From contig CAJXPG010000003.1 in NCBI GenBank assembly GCA_913057925.1, positions 1 through 64,000 of the forward strand: a stretch of DNA of 64,000 nucleotides, given 5' to 3'. Under the pieces are notes generated by a model, which saw only the letters and a list, made by a program, of their open reading frames with translations, was not told the DNA's origin and searched no databases. Below are positions 40,416 to 50,100 of this stretch, in pieces. Source of the stretch: an uncultured Colwellia sp. GTDB lineage: Bacteria; Pseudomonadota; Gammaproteobacteria; Enterobacterales; Alteromonadaceae. How positions within the stretch are numbered: the first letter of the stretch is position 1; each line of letters begins with the position of its first letter. The position numbers and the translations under genes are program-made.

Positions 40416-42248
40416 GTGGATAAAACCGTGAGTCAAACTAACAGAAGTCCTTTTCAACCTGCTTTTTATGTAGCCAATACCATGGAAATTTTCGAGCGAC
40501 TTGCTTGGTATGGTATGTATACATTACTTGCTAGTTATATTATGACACCAACGACGCAAGGAGGCTTAGGCTTAGGTAATACTGAGCGTGGTTTGATCAT
40601 GGGGGTCGTGCCCTTTTTTCTTTATTTATTTCCTGTGGTATCAGGTGCTTTAGCTGACCGGTTCGGCTATCGAAAAATGTTCCTGTTGTCATTCGCTTTA
40701 ATGGCACCTAGTTATTACTTTTTAGGTTACGCTAAAGACTTAGCCAGCTTTATGGGCATCTTTATGTTGATTGCACTCGGGGCTGGGATTTTCAAACCGG
40801 TAGTGACTGCAACCATAAGCCGCACAACAGATGAAACTAACCGTGGTCTAGGCTTTGGTATTTTCTATATGATGGTAAATATTGGTGGCTTCTTAGGACC
40901 AGTATTAGCACCTATTATACAAAAACATTACGGTTGGGAGTGGGTGTTCACTTTTGCCTGTATTTGGATTTCGGTTAACTTTATTCCAGCGTTATTCTTC
41001 TACAAAGAGCCTGAAATTCACGCGAAAAATAAACCGCTAAAACAAGTTTTCCAAGAAATGCAGCAAGTACTTGGTAACTTTAGATTGGCGCTATTAGTGG
41101 TACCTCTTTTAATTTTATTAGTGGCCTTTTATGCAGGCTTTATTGGCAGTGAATTTACCAGTGTCGCTGCTGCAGTGCTTGTAGTAAGTGCTGTTGTTTG
41201 GGATCTTCTTGTTGCTAACAAGAACGCTAAGCAAAATGCAAATCAAGGCGTAGAAACTAACTCACCCGTGAATACTTTACCTTGGTATTTCCAAAAAATG
41301 CAGTTGGGTAATAAAGCTTTTATGGCTTACTTATTGATTATGACTGGCTTTTGGACGGTTTATTTACAGATTTTTGTCACATTGCCCGTGTATATTCGTG
41401 ATTTTGTTGATAGCTCTGACTTGGTGTCACTACTGCATTCTGTCAGCCCATGGCTGCATGAGGTACTTACTTCAGTAAACATCGAAACCTTAACCAGTGA
41501 GATCATGCGCTTAGCTACTCAATACCGTGATATTGATATTGGTCAAAGCCAAGCAGCTATTCAAGATATTACCCGTACCCTTGCTGCCCTTGATATTCGT
41601 TTACCTGCAGAAGAAATAAAGCAAACCTTTGGTATATTAGGTCAAGCGGTACAAAGTAGTGGTGATAGCGCTAAACAAGTGCTTAGTGCGGATGGTGCAG
41701 GACAATGGGCGCAGCAATGGTCACAACAATATCGACAAATGAACCCGGCGACTATTTTAAGTATTGATTTCTTAATGATTATTATTTTTCAAATCATGAT
41801 CTCTAACTTTATCGGTCGATTCAAAGCGTTACCAGCATTAATCTTGGGAACTGCAATTCTGTCTTTTTCAATGTTAATGCAAGGCTTTGCTCACGGCATT
41901 ATCTTTGGTGGTTTATTAGTGAGCTGCGCTGTGGTTGTTTTTGCGGTAGGTGAAATGATTTCATCACCTAAGAGCCAAGAATATGTCGCAAGTTTTGCGC
42001 CGAAAGATAAAGCCGCTATGTTTATGGGCTATTACTTTGTTTCTATGGCCTTAGGTAACTTATTTGCCGGTTTATTATCGGGTTGGTTATATGATTACTT
42101 TGCCACCACGTTAGGTCAGCCAACGTTGATGTGGGGCATTATCAGCTTTTTAGGTTTTAGTACTTGTGTTGCTTTCTACTTCTTTAATAAACACTTTATT
42201 ACGGATATTCAGCAGCAACAACTTGCTCAACAAGAGCAAGTGGCATAA
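40416..42248 (+). CDS. POT/PTR family peptide:H+ symporter
   Basis: EIFERLAWYGMYTLLASYI; SGALADRFGYRKM; FYMMVNIGGFLGP. Confidence 0.88.
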   Translation: MDKTVSQTNRSPFQPAFYVANTMEIFERLAWYGMYTLLASYIMTPTTQGGLGLGNTERGLIMGVVPFFLYLFPVVSGALADRFGYRKMFLLSFALMAPSYYFLGYAKDLASFMGIFMLIALGAGIFKPVVTATISRTTDETNRGLGFGIFYMMVNIGGFLGPVLAPIIQKHYGWEWVFTFACIWISVNFIPALFFYKEPEIHAKNKPLKQVFQEMQQVLGNFRLALLVVPLLILLVAFYAGFIGSEFTSVAAAVLVVSAVVWDLLVANKNAKQNANQGVETNSPVNTLPWYFQKMQLGNKAFMAYLLIMTGFWTVYLQIFVTLPVYIRDFVDSSDLVSLLHSVSPWLHEVLTSVNIETLTSEIMRLATQYRDIDIGQSQAAIQDITRTLAALDIRLPAEEIKQTFGILGQAVQSSGDSAKQVLSADGAGQWAQQWSQQYRQMNPATILSIDFLMIIIFQIMISNFIGRFKALPALILGTAILSFSMLMQGFAHGIIFGGLLVSCAVVVFAVGEMISSPKSQEYVASFAPKDKAAMFMGYYFVSMALGNLFAGLLSGWLYDYFATTLGQPTLMWGIISFLGFSTCVAFYFFNKHFITDIQQQQLAQQEQVA

Positions 42249-42299
42249 CACCCATTTAAGATAAATAGGAAAGGAGTCCTTAACGGTAGAGTAAAGTAA

Positions 42300-43379
42300 A
42301 TGACAGTAAATATTACAGCAGCGGCACAAAAATTTGAGCAGTGGCAAGTTAATACCGCGCAAGAGCACTTCTTAACGATTAACACCTTAGAGTGTCATAC
42401 CGGAGGTGAGCCACTAAGAATAATTACCAGTGGCTTTCCTGAGCTTAAAGGGCAGACAATCCTTGAGAAAAGAGAAGACTGTAAGGCCAATCATGATGAG
42501 CTTCGTCAAGCATTAATCTTTGAGCCACGTGGTCATGCAGATATGTACGGCGCAATCATTACTGATGCTGAGCGAGAAGATAGTCACTTTGGTGCTATCT
42601 TCATTCATAACGAAGGCTATAGCACCATGTGTGGTCACGCGGTTATCGCCCTGACTAAAACTGCCGTTGAATCAGGTGTGGTTTTCCAAACTGGTGATAT
42701 TACTAAAGTTGTCATTGACGTACCTTGTGGCCAAATTCGAGCAAAGGCTTACAGTGAAAATAATATTGTCACTAAGGTTAGCTTTGAATGTGTGCCATCA
42801 TTTGCTCTAGCAATAAACCAAACCATAGCTGTGCCAGGTATTGGCAATGTTAGCTTTGATATTGGCTACGGCGGAGCTTTTTACGCCTATGTTCAAGCCT
42901 CTTCTGTTGGTTTATCGCTCTTGCCAAGCCAACATGAGAAGTTGATTGATTATGGGCGAAAAATCAAACAAGCCATCATGGCATCTAGCAACCCAGATCA
43001 TCTCGTTAAACACCCAACAACGCCTGAGTTAAGCTTTTTATATGGGGTGATCTTTATTGACGACTCTCCTCATGAGCAAGTGCATTCACGTAATGTGTGT
43101 ATTTTTGCCGACGGCGAGCTTGATAGAAGCCCTACCGGCAGTGGTGTAAGTGGTCGTATTGCCCTACATCATGCAAAGGGCGAAGTAGCCCTTAATCAAG
43201 CGATTACTATTGAAAGCATTCTTGCCAGCCCATTTAATGTGCGCGCTGTTGAGCAACTTAACTTTGCCGGACTTGATGCGGTTATCCCAGAAGTCACTGG
43301 CGATGCACAGGTTTGTGGCAAGGCTCAATGGCTAATTAATGCCAAAGACCCTTTGAAAAATGGTTTCTTACTAAGGTAA
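42300..43379 (+). CDS. Proline racemase family, trans-3-hydroxy-L-proline dehydratase type
   Basis: LECHTGGEPLRII; STMCGHAVIAL (Cys); DRSPTGSGVSGRIAL (Thr replaces second Cys). Confidence 0.87.
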   Translation: MTVNITAAAQKFEQWQVNTAQEHFLTINTLECHTGGEPLRIITSGFPELKGQTILEKREDCKANHDELRQALIFEPRGHADMYGAIITDAEREDSHFGAIFIHNEGYSTMCGHAVIALTKTAVESGVVFQTGDITKVVIDVPCGQIRAKAYSENNIVTKVSFECVPSFALAINQTIAVPGIGNVSFDIGYGGAFYAYVQASSVGLSLLPSQHEKLIDYGRKIKQAIMASSNPDHLVKHPTTPELSFLYGVIFIDDSPHEQVHSRNVCIFADGELDRSPTGSGVSGRIALHHAKGEVALNQAITIESILASPFNVRAVEQLNFAGLDAVIPEVTGDAQVCGKAQWLINAKDPLKNGFLLR

Positions 43380-43433
43380 GTAGCCCTGATTAATACAGTA
43401 ATTTTACACACGACTCGCAATTAAGGAATATTT

Positions 43434-44516
43434 ATGAACTTAGCTACATTACGAGAAAAGGTACTCAATAAACCTCACAGTGCAATGTTGATTTTTAGTG
43501 ACATCAATATCAGCTATCTTTCTAGTTTTACTGGCCATGCGGCAACCATTTTATTGACCAGTAAAGCGAATTATTTATTAACGGATTATCGCTACTTTGA
43601 GCAAGCGAAAGAGCAAGCTTCACACTTTAAAGTCATTTGTCGAGATAGAGCAAATCAAACACTTGCTTCGTTGATTGAAGATTTATTATTTCAAGATGAT
43701 TGCCAACAATTATCGTACGAAAGTGAGCACATTAGTGTTAATCAATGGCAAGAAATTAATCAACAAGTGTCGAGTTTAACTAAGCTTGCCAAAATTGAGC
43801 CAGAAGTCGGCGCGGTTGAGCGGTTAAGGTATGTAAAATCAGATACAGAAATAGCCGCCATTGAAAAAGCGGCCAAAATTGCCGACAGCGCTTTAGCTAT
43901 TATGCTCAATTCAGTTCAAGCAGGTGTGACTGAAAAAGAACTTGCCACTGAATTAGATTACCAAATGGCTAAGTTGGGCTCTGATGAAGTCTCTTTTGCT
44001 ACTATATTACTCTTTGGTGAGCGTAGTGCCTTGCCTCACGGTATTCCAGGTGAGAGGCAGCTTAAACACGGTGACTTTATTCTCATCGACTTTGGCGCAG
44101 TGGTTGATGGTTATCGCTCTGATATGACCAGAACCTTCGTTTTTGGTCAAGCAAGTGCTGAGCAAAAGCATGTTTATCAATTAGTACAACAAGCACAACA
44201 AGCTGCTATTGATGAAATTACTGAGGGCGTAATTGGCAGTCACTTATATCAACAATCAGCTAATGTACTGTTAAACAGTGAGTATAAGCAGTATGCCGGA
44301 GAGGGATTAGGTCACGGTGTCGGTCTAGTCTTGCATGAACAGCCGTTTATTGGTCCAGCGTGTAACGCAGTGATTGAAAAGGGCTGCGTAATCACCATAG
44401 AGCCTGGTATCTATATTCCAGGTTGGGGCGGGGTAAGAATTGAAGATGATGTTGTGCTTACCGACGATGGTTTGAAGATTTTAACTAATTCACCTAAAGG
44501 CCTAATTGAGCTTTAA
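43434..44516 (+). CDS. M24 family Xaa-Pro peptidase
   Basis: LIDFGAVVDGYRSDMTRTFVFG; GHGVGLVLHEQP; ITIEPGIYIPGWGGVRIEDDV. Confidence 0.92.
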   Translation: MNLATLREKVLNKPHSAMLIFSDINISYLSSFTGHAATILLTSKANYLLTDYRYFEQAKEQASHFKVICRDRANQTLASLIEDLLFQDDCQQLSYESEHISVNQWQEINQQVSSLTKLAKIEPEVGAVERLRYVKSDTEIAAIEKAAKIADSALAIMLNSVQAGVTEKELATELDYQMAKLGSDEVSFATILLFGERSALPHGIPGERQLKHGDFILIDFGAVVDGYRSDMTRTFVFGQASAEQKHVYQLVQQAQQAAIDEITEGVIGSHLYQQSANVLLNSEYKQYAGEGLGHGVGLVLHEQPFIGPACNAVIEKGCVITIEPGIYIPGWGGVRIEDDVVLTDDGLKILTNSPKGLIEL

Positions 44517-44614
44517 GCTGAATAGATATAGCGTTGATGGCTTTACTAAGCCATCAAGCTAATTAATTGCATCGTTTCATGTAAAGCAGCTTCATGAAAC
44601 GATAAAAAGAGATT

Positions 44615-45565
44615 GTGATGAATATTATTAGTGCCCAACAAGTTCATGAAAACTTAAGCTTTGAAGAGTTAGTACCGTTATTAAAAACGAGCTTTAGCAA
44701 ACCCTTTCATATGCCGCAACGTCAAGTTTTTGGCTTAGCGCCAGAAGACAATGACAATCATGATGGCTTTGCTTTACTGCCTTCATGGAATGAAGAAGTG
44801 ATTGGCAATAAAGCCTTTACTTACTTTCCTGACAATGCCACTAACCATGATTTACCGGGATTGTTTTCAAAAATTATGTTGTTTAAACGTAAAACCGGCG
44901 AGCCATTAGCGCTTGTTGACGGAACCAGTGTTACCTATTGGCGAACTGCCGCTATTTCAGCATTGGCAAGTCAGCTGTTATCTAAAGAAGATAGTAAGCA
45001 CCTGATGTTATTTGGTACCGGAAATTTAGCCAATTATTTAGTGAAAGCTCACTTAAGTGTGCGAGCCCTTAACAAGGTGACGCTATGGGGGCGTAATAGC
45101 GATAAAGTTAACGCGTTAATTACTGAGTTTAGTGCTTTATACCCAGACGTAAGTTTTAAGGCCAGTGTCGATGTTGACAGTGAAGTTGCAACAGCTGATA
45201 TTGTTTGTTGTGCTACAGGTTCAAAAACACCACTTTTTGATGGAAACAAGCTTAGTGCAGGTACGCATGTTGATTGTTTAGGTAATCACATTGCCGATGC
45301 CCGTGAATGTGATACCACAACACTAGTTCGCGCACGTGTGTTTGTTGATAGCTTAACAAATACCTTAAATGAAGCAGGGGAGTTATTAATACCCATTGCT
45401 GAAGGTAGTTTTAACAAAGATGAAATTGTTGGCGAGTTAACTGACATGTGTAAAAAGCCAGAGATTTTAAGGCAATCTGCAGACGAAATTACCTTGTTTA
45501 AGTCTGTTGGTACCGCAATCAGTGATCTAGTTGCTGCTTACCAAGTAGTGCAGAAAGTTAGCTAA
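44615..45565 (+). CDS. Ornithine cyclodeaminase/mu-crystallin family (candidate pyrroline-2-carboxylate reductase)
   Basis: LPGLFSKIMLFKRKTGEPLALVDGTSVTYWRTAAISALASQLLS; FGTGNLANYLVKAH. Confidence 0.88.
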   Translation: MMNIISAQQVHENLSFEELVPLLKTSFSKPFHMPQRQVFGLAPEDNDNHDGFALLPSWNEEVIGNKAFTYFPDNATNHDLPGLFSKIMLFKRKTGEPLALVDGTSVTYWRTAAISALASQLLSKEDSKHLMLFGTGNLANYLVKAHLSVRALNKVTLWGRNSDKVNALITEFSALYPDVSFKASVDVDSEVATADIVCCATGSKTPLFDGNKLSAGTHVDCLGNHIADARECDTTTLVRARVFVDSLTNTLNEAGELLIPIAEGSFNKDEIVGELTDMCKKPEILRQSADEITLFKSVGTAISDLVAAYQVVQKVS

Positions 45566-45595
45566 TACTCAGCTCAAGTCATCGCTGAACAAACT

Positions 45596-45634
45596 AAAGG
45601 CGCTAACGAGTAACAACTCGTTAGCGCCTTTTTG
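45596..45634 (+). terminator. Rho-independent terminator
   Basis: AAAGGCGCTAACGAGTAACAACTCGTTAGCGCCTTTTTG. Confidence 0.9.
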
Positions 45635-45804
45635 TTAGCTTACTTATTTTATGGCTGCTGGTTTATTATTAACTTCAGTCGGGCACTTTAATGCTTTTTG
45701 TGATGTGCTAGGTAATTTAATAGAGCCACTGTATAAAAGCGTTCTTCTTAATAAAAAATTATCAGTTATAATGTTATTGATAATTTTTTGTTATGAGGTG
45801 GGCA

Positions 45805-46716
45805 GTGCTAAATCTAAATTGGCTTCAAACGTTTGTGACTTTGGTTGATACCGGGCATTTTACCCATACGGCTGAAAAATTGTTTATGACCCAACCTGGG
45901 GTCAGTCAGCATATCAATAAGCTTGAAAGTGCTTGTGGTCATGCGCTTATACTTAGAGAGAAAAAGAGCTTCGATTTAACTGAGCAAGGTCGTTTAGTTT
46001 ACCAATATGCTCAACAACTATTAATGAGTGAGCAGCATTTATTTGAGCAATTAATTTTTGATAACCCTGATGAAGGTGAATGCAAGCTTGCTTGCTCAGG
46101 GGCGCTTGCCTTAATGCTTTACCCGAAGCTGTTGTCTGTGCAAGCTGAACACCGAAAGCTTGTTATGCAGCTTAAAGCTGCGCCAAATCATGAGATCTTA
46201 AATGCTATAAATACAGGAGATATAGATCTGGGCATTGTCACTAATATGTCTAGCGATGCGCAAAAGAGTAGTGATTTTACGGTAGAGCAAGTCGGTCATG
46301 AAGCATTGTGTTTGATCCTACCGGTAAAATACGAAGCACAGCCAATAACGGAACAGCTATTAATTGACTTAGGGCTGATCAGTCATCCAGATGCAAAGCA
46401 CTATTTGTCGTTGTATTTTTCTCAAAGTCAGTTGCCATTTTTTACTAATACCCGCCTTGAGGAAATTCCTAAAACAGGGTTTGTAAATCAAATTAATCAA
46501 ATTTTGCTGCCAGTTGCTAAAGGCTTAGGCTTTACTGTGTTACCGCAGAGCATTGTTGATAGCTTTAATGATCAGGAATCTTTAACTATTTTTAAGCCAG
46601 ATAAACCAGTGATAGAAATGTTATACCTAGTGAAAAAACGAAATAGGGTATTACCTGCACGGTTTGAGCAAGTAAGCTCATTGATCAAGTCGAGCTTGCT
46701 TGCTCAAATCGAGTAA
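45805..46716 (+). CDS. LysR family transcriptional regulator
   Basis: NLNWLQTFVTLVDTGHFTHTAEKLFMTQPGVSQHINKLESACG HTH; GTG 45805 (ORF track starts 45793). Confidence 0.92.
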   Translation: MLNLNWLQTFVTLVDTGHFTHTAEKLFMTQPGVSQHINKLESACGHALILREKKSFDLTEQGRLVYQYAQQLLMSEQHLFEQLIFDNPDEGECKLACSGALALMLYPKLLSVQAEHRKLVMQLKAAPNHEILNAINTGDIDLGIVTNMSSDAQKSSDFTVEQVGHEALCLILPVKYEAQPITEQLLIDLGLISHPDAKHYLSLYFSQSQLPFFTNTRLEEIPKTGFVNQINQILLPVAKGLGFTVLPQSIVDSFNDQESLTIFKPDKPVIEMLYLVKKRNRVLPARFEQVSSLIKSSLLAQIE

Positions 46717-46789
46717 TCATGACCGCTAAAATTTCAAGTGATTGGCATCAACAGCGCTAGTTAGCTTTAGCATTTGAGAAAAAGCATAA

Positions 46790-46822
46790 AAAAATCCGAT
46801 GAAAACTATTCATCGGATTTTT
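46790..46822. terminator. Rho-independent terminator
   Basis: AAAATCCGATGAAAACTATTCATCGGATTTTT. Confidence 0.85.
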
Positions 46823-46889
46823 ACATTATTTCGTCACTTTTCAAGCTTTCTAGTAATGATCGTTGGCTTTATAGCAAACAGAGGTAGCC

Positions 46890-47075
46890 CTATATTAATG
46901 CAGGGCTTGTGTTAGTATTTTCCAAACTAGCGAGAGGTGTTTTGTTTTTAATTTGCTCAATGTTAACGGTTGAAGCTTCTGCTGCCATGGCAGAGTCAGC
47001 AATCAAATAAGCCGCTACGACAAAAGTACAACTTAACACGGTTGCTAAGGTTTTGGATTTTTTATTATTTTTCAT
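46890..47075 (-). CDS. Small exported hypothetical protein
   Basis: 61 aa with hydrophobic N-term ending ADSAMAAE. Confidence 0.4.
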   Translation of the reverse strand: MKNNKKSKTLATVLSCTFVVAAYLIADSAMAAEASTVNIEQIKNKTPLASLENTNTSPALI

Positions 47076-47109
47076 AATTACCTCTACTGCTGTTACTACT
47101 GTTTACAAC

Positions 47110-48375
47110 TTACGCTTCATAACCAAATGGGTCATCAATTGAGTGTGCTGGCTCACTAAACCATTTAGGTCCAGATTCTGTCATATAAAAATGATCTTCT
47201 AAACGCACACCAAATTCCCCATATAAACAAAGCATTGGCTCGTTAGAAAAACACATACCGGCAGCAAGTGGCGTTTTATCACCGCGCACCAAGTAAGGCC
47301 ATTCATGAATATCTAAACCGACGCCATGGCCAGTACGATGTGGTAAACCCGGTACTTGGTAGTCAGGACCATAGCCTTGCGTTTCTAAATAGTTTCGAGC
47401 GCCAATATCGACCGACTCACATGGTAAGCCAATTTTTGCCGCGTCAAAGCCTTGTGCTTGTGCTGTTTTTTCATGTAGCCATACTGCACGTTGTTTTTCA
47501 CTCGCTTCACCAAAAACGTAGCTGCGAGTAATGTCTGAGTTATAACCTTGAACCAGACAGCCAGTATCAATTAATACCATGTCATTTTCTTCAAGTGTTT
47601 TCGGGGTTTTTACGCCGTGTGGGTAAGCAGTATCTTGACCGAATAATACGATACAAAATGATGAGCCTTTCGGCGCGCCAAGTTTGATATGAGCTTGGTT
47701 AATAAAGCTTGTAACTTCAGCTGTGGTAATACCAACATGTAATATTTTAGCAACCGCACGATGTACGACCATGGTCATATCTTTGGCGCGTTGTAATAGC
47801 GCTATTTCACTGGCTGATTTAACCATGCGACAACCTGCAGTGATTGCTTTACTGCTTGTGAAACTTACTGCCATGTTTTGTGCTTTAGCTGCGTTGATCA
47901 TACCATCTACGGCAAAAAAGGCAGTAGACTCATCAACAGCAATAGTGCCTTGGCCAATGTTCATTGCTTGTAGCGTGCTAATGACTAATTCATAAGGAGA
48001 TTCATGTTCGTGCCAGCTAGCAACCTCGGCCTTCACTACCATAAAACCAGACAGGGTACTCACTTCAAACCAAGGAGCAACATAGGTTAATTCTCCTTCA
48101 GCCGGTAAGATTGCGCCAACTAAGCGCTCAGATGCATACCAAGTGGTGCCGGTGAAATAAGACAAGTTAGTGCCGGCATTTAAATATAAAGCGCTAATAT
48201 TTTGCTCGCGCATTAACTGTTGGGCTTTAACAATACGTTGTTGATATTCAGCCAGTGAAATCGGCTCAATATCTGTAGTCATATCGGTTAATTTACTTAA
48301 TTCAATGTCGGCTGTAGAGCCACCAATACCAATGGACATGCAATTTTCCTCAATAAAGCTAAGCTTGCTCAGCAA
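47110..48375 (-). CDS. M24 family Xaa-Pro dipeptidase/aminopeptidase
   Basis: LIDTGCLVQGYNSDITRSYVFG; HRTGHGVGLDIHEWPYLV; FSNEPMLCLYGEFGVRLEDHFYMTE. Confidence 0.92.
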   Translation of the reverse strand: MLSKLSFIEENCMSIGIGGSTADIELSKLTDMTTDIEPISLAEYQQRIVKAQQLMREQNISALYLNAGTNLSYFTGTTWYASERLVGAILPAEGELTYVAPWFEVSTLSGFMVVKAEVASWHEHESPYELVISTLQAMNIGQGTIAVDESTAFFAVDGMINAAKAQNMAVSFTSSKAITAGCRMVKSASEIALLQRAKDMTMVVHRAVAKILHVGITTAEVTSFINQAHIKLGAPKGSSFCIVLFGQDTAYPHGVKTPKTLEENDMVLIDTGCLVQGYNSDITRSYVFGEASEKQRAVWLHEKTAQAQGFDAAKIGLPCESVDIGARNYLETQGYGPDYQVPGLPHRTGHGVGLDIHEWPYLVRGDKTPLAAGMCFSNEPMLCLYGEFGVRLEDHFYMTESGPKWFSEPAHSIDDPFGYEA

Positions 48376-48431
48376 GTGTATTAATAAAATAAGTTAGGCA
48401 GTAAAAGCTACTGCTATCTGCTTTTAGATAT

Positions 48432-48443
48432 ATTGTATACAAT
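48432..48443. promoter_or_regulatory. 12-bp palindrome, putative operator
   Basis: ATTGTATACAAT upstream of the reverse-strand M24 peptidase gene. Confidence 0.55.
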
Positions 48444-48548
48444 TAAAGTCGTTAGACAAGCATAAATACTAGCTTGTCTTTTTCTGAGTTATAACAAATC
48501 AATTAACTCTATGCACGAAACTCTATACACGAAATGACTATTGATTGA

Positions 48549-49913
48549 TTAAAACCACTGATCTTTGATTTTTCCGTATTGAAAGTAACCCCATTGACCA
48601 ACCCGCCTGAGCGGAGCCAGTGGAAATTTCGGTAAGGCTTTTTGATATAAGGGCAGGTTAGGCAAGGTTTCACCGGCAACTTTTTGCGCGAGTCGTTTTC
48701 CTGCCTGTACTGAAAAAGAAACACCGCTACCGCAATATCCCATGGAGTAGAAGATATTATTTTCCTCGTTACTGTAAATATGCGGCATATCATCAAGTGA
48801 CATACAAAGCCAACCAGACCAAGCATAATCATATGCAATCGAGTTAAGCGCAGGAAAGTTGCTTTTTAACACCTTCAGTAATCGGTTAGCATAATAGGGA
48901 TCTTCGGCGCCTTTACCGGTAATTGCACCGCGACCACCAAATAAAATGCGGTTATCAGGTAACTTGCGGTAATAGTATTTAAGCGCTCTGGTGTCCATGA
49001 TGACATTACTGGTTAAGAAGTTACATGCGGCAATTTGTTCATCAGACAGTGGTTGAGTAACAATAATTTGTGACAGTACTGGTAAACTTCGGCTTTTGAC
49101 TATTGGGTGTAAGTTCTTGGTGGTGTAGCCATTTGTCGCGATAACTACTTTTTTGGCGGTTACTTTGCCTTGCGGTGTCTGCAGCACCTGATTGACTTGA
49201 CTAGCTTGACCGCTATTAGAGGTAACTTGCTGGTGCCACTCTTGAACAGGGCTATCGCAGTGAATGGTAACCCCATTTTCTCTGGCAAGCCTTTGATAGC
49301 CCCAAGCCAGTTTAAGTGGATTAATGCCAAAGCCATCTTGGTAGCGAATAGCGCCATAGGCGTTATTATCAGCCATATAGTTTCGATGTAGCTCACTTCG
49401 GCTTAGTATTTGTACATCATAACCAAACATTTTTTGTTGTAACTCTGCAGCTGCAATTAAACCTTTTAACATGTCAGGTTTATGCGCAACTCTGATATAA
49501 CCACTTTCTTGCGGATCACAGTCAATGCCTTCATCAATTAAGCTTTTTACTGTGTCGACTCCAGCGCACATTTCTTGGTAAATGCCGCGCATCACTTCTT
49601 CGCCCCATTGAGCTTGCATAGTTGCGTAGGGCTTTCTACCTGAGGACTTTAAAATAAAGCCGCCATTGCGACCACTTGCTCCCCATGCCGTTCGATTCGC
49701 TTCAAGTACTGTTGCTTTGATGCCGTGCTCTCTGGCGAGGTGTAAGGCGGTTGATAAGCCGGTGTAACCTGCGCCAATAATGGCAACATCAACCGAAATA
49801 TCTTTGTTAAGTTGGCCATCATCTTCCGGTGCTGTGCCGGCAACATCTGCCCAGTAACTGTCAGGGTAGGGGTTATTATTGGATAATGAGCTATCAACGA
49901 GAGGGTCGTACAT
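48549..49913 (-). CDS. FAD-dependent amine/amino-acid oxidase (DAO family)
   Basis: VDVAIIGAGYTGLSTALHLAREHGIKATVLEANRTAWGASGRNGGFI. Confidence 0.9.
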   Translation of the reverse strand: MYDPLVDSSLSNNNPYPDSYWADVAGTAPEDDGQLNKDISVDVAIIGAGYTGLSTALHLAREHGIKATVLEANRTAWGASGRNGGFILKSSGRKPYATMQAQWGEEVMRGIYQEMCAGVDTVKSLIDEGIDCDPQESGYIRVAHKPDMLKGLIAAAELQQKMFGYDVQILSRSELHRNYMADNNAYGAIRYQDGFGINPLKLAWGYQRLARENGVTIHCDSPVQEWHQQVTSNSGQASQVNQVLQTPQGKVTAKKVVIATNGYTTKNLHPIVKSRSLPVLSQIIVTQPLSDEQIAACNFLTSNVIMDTRALKYYYRKLPDNRILFGGRGAITGKGAEDPYYANRLLKVLKSNFPALNSIAYDYAWSGWLCMSLDDMPHIYSNEENNIFYSMGYCGSGVSFSVQAGKRLAQKVAGETLPNLPLYQKALPKFPLAPLRRVGQWGYFQYGKIKDQWF

Positions 49914-50100
49914 CTTGGCTACCTAATTTTTGTTATACCACCTGCAAACTTATCATAACGAGATTATTTTGCTGTGATTTTATTGTTTTTTTTGTAACTA
50001 TAGCCATGGAATAACTTGGTAAAAATTGATTGTCATTCTCATGCAATGAATCACTTATCATTAACTTCAGCGAGAATACTTTAAGGAAGGTAGCTATAAC

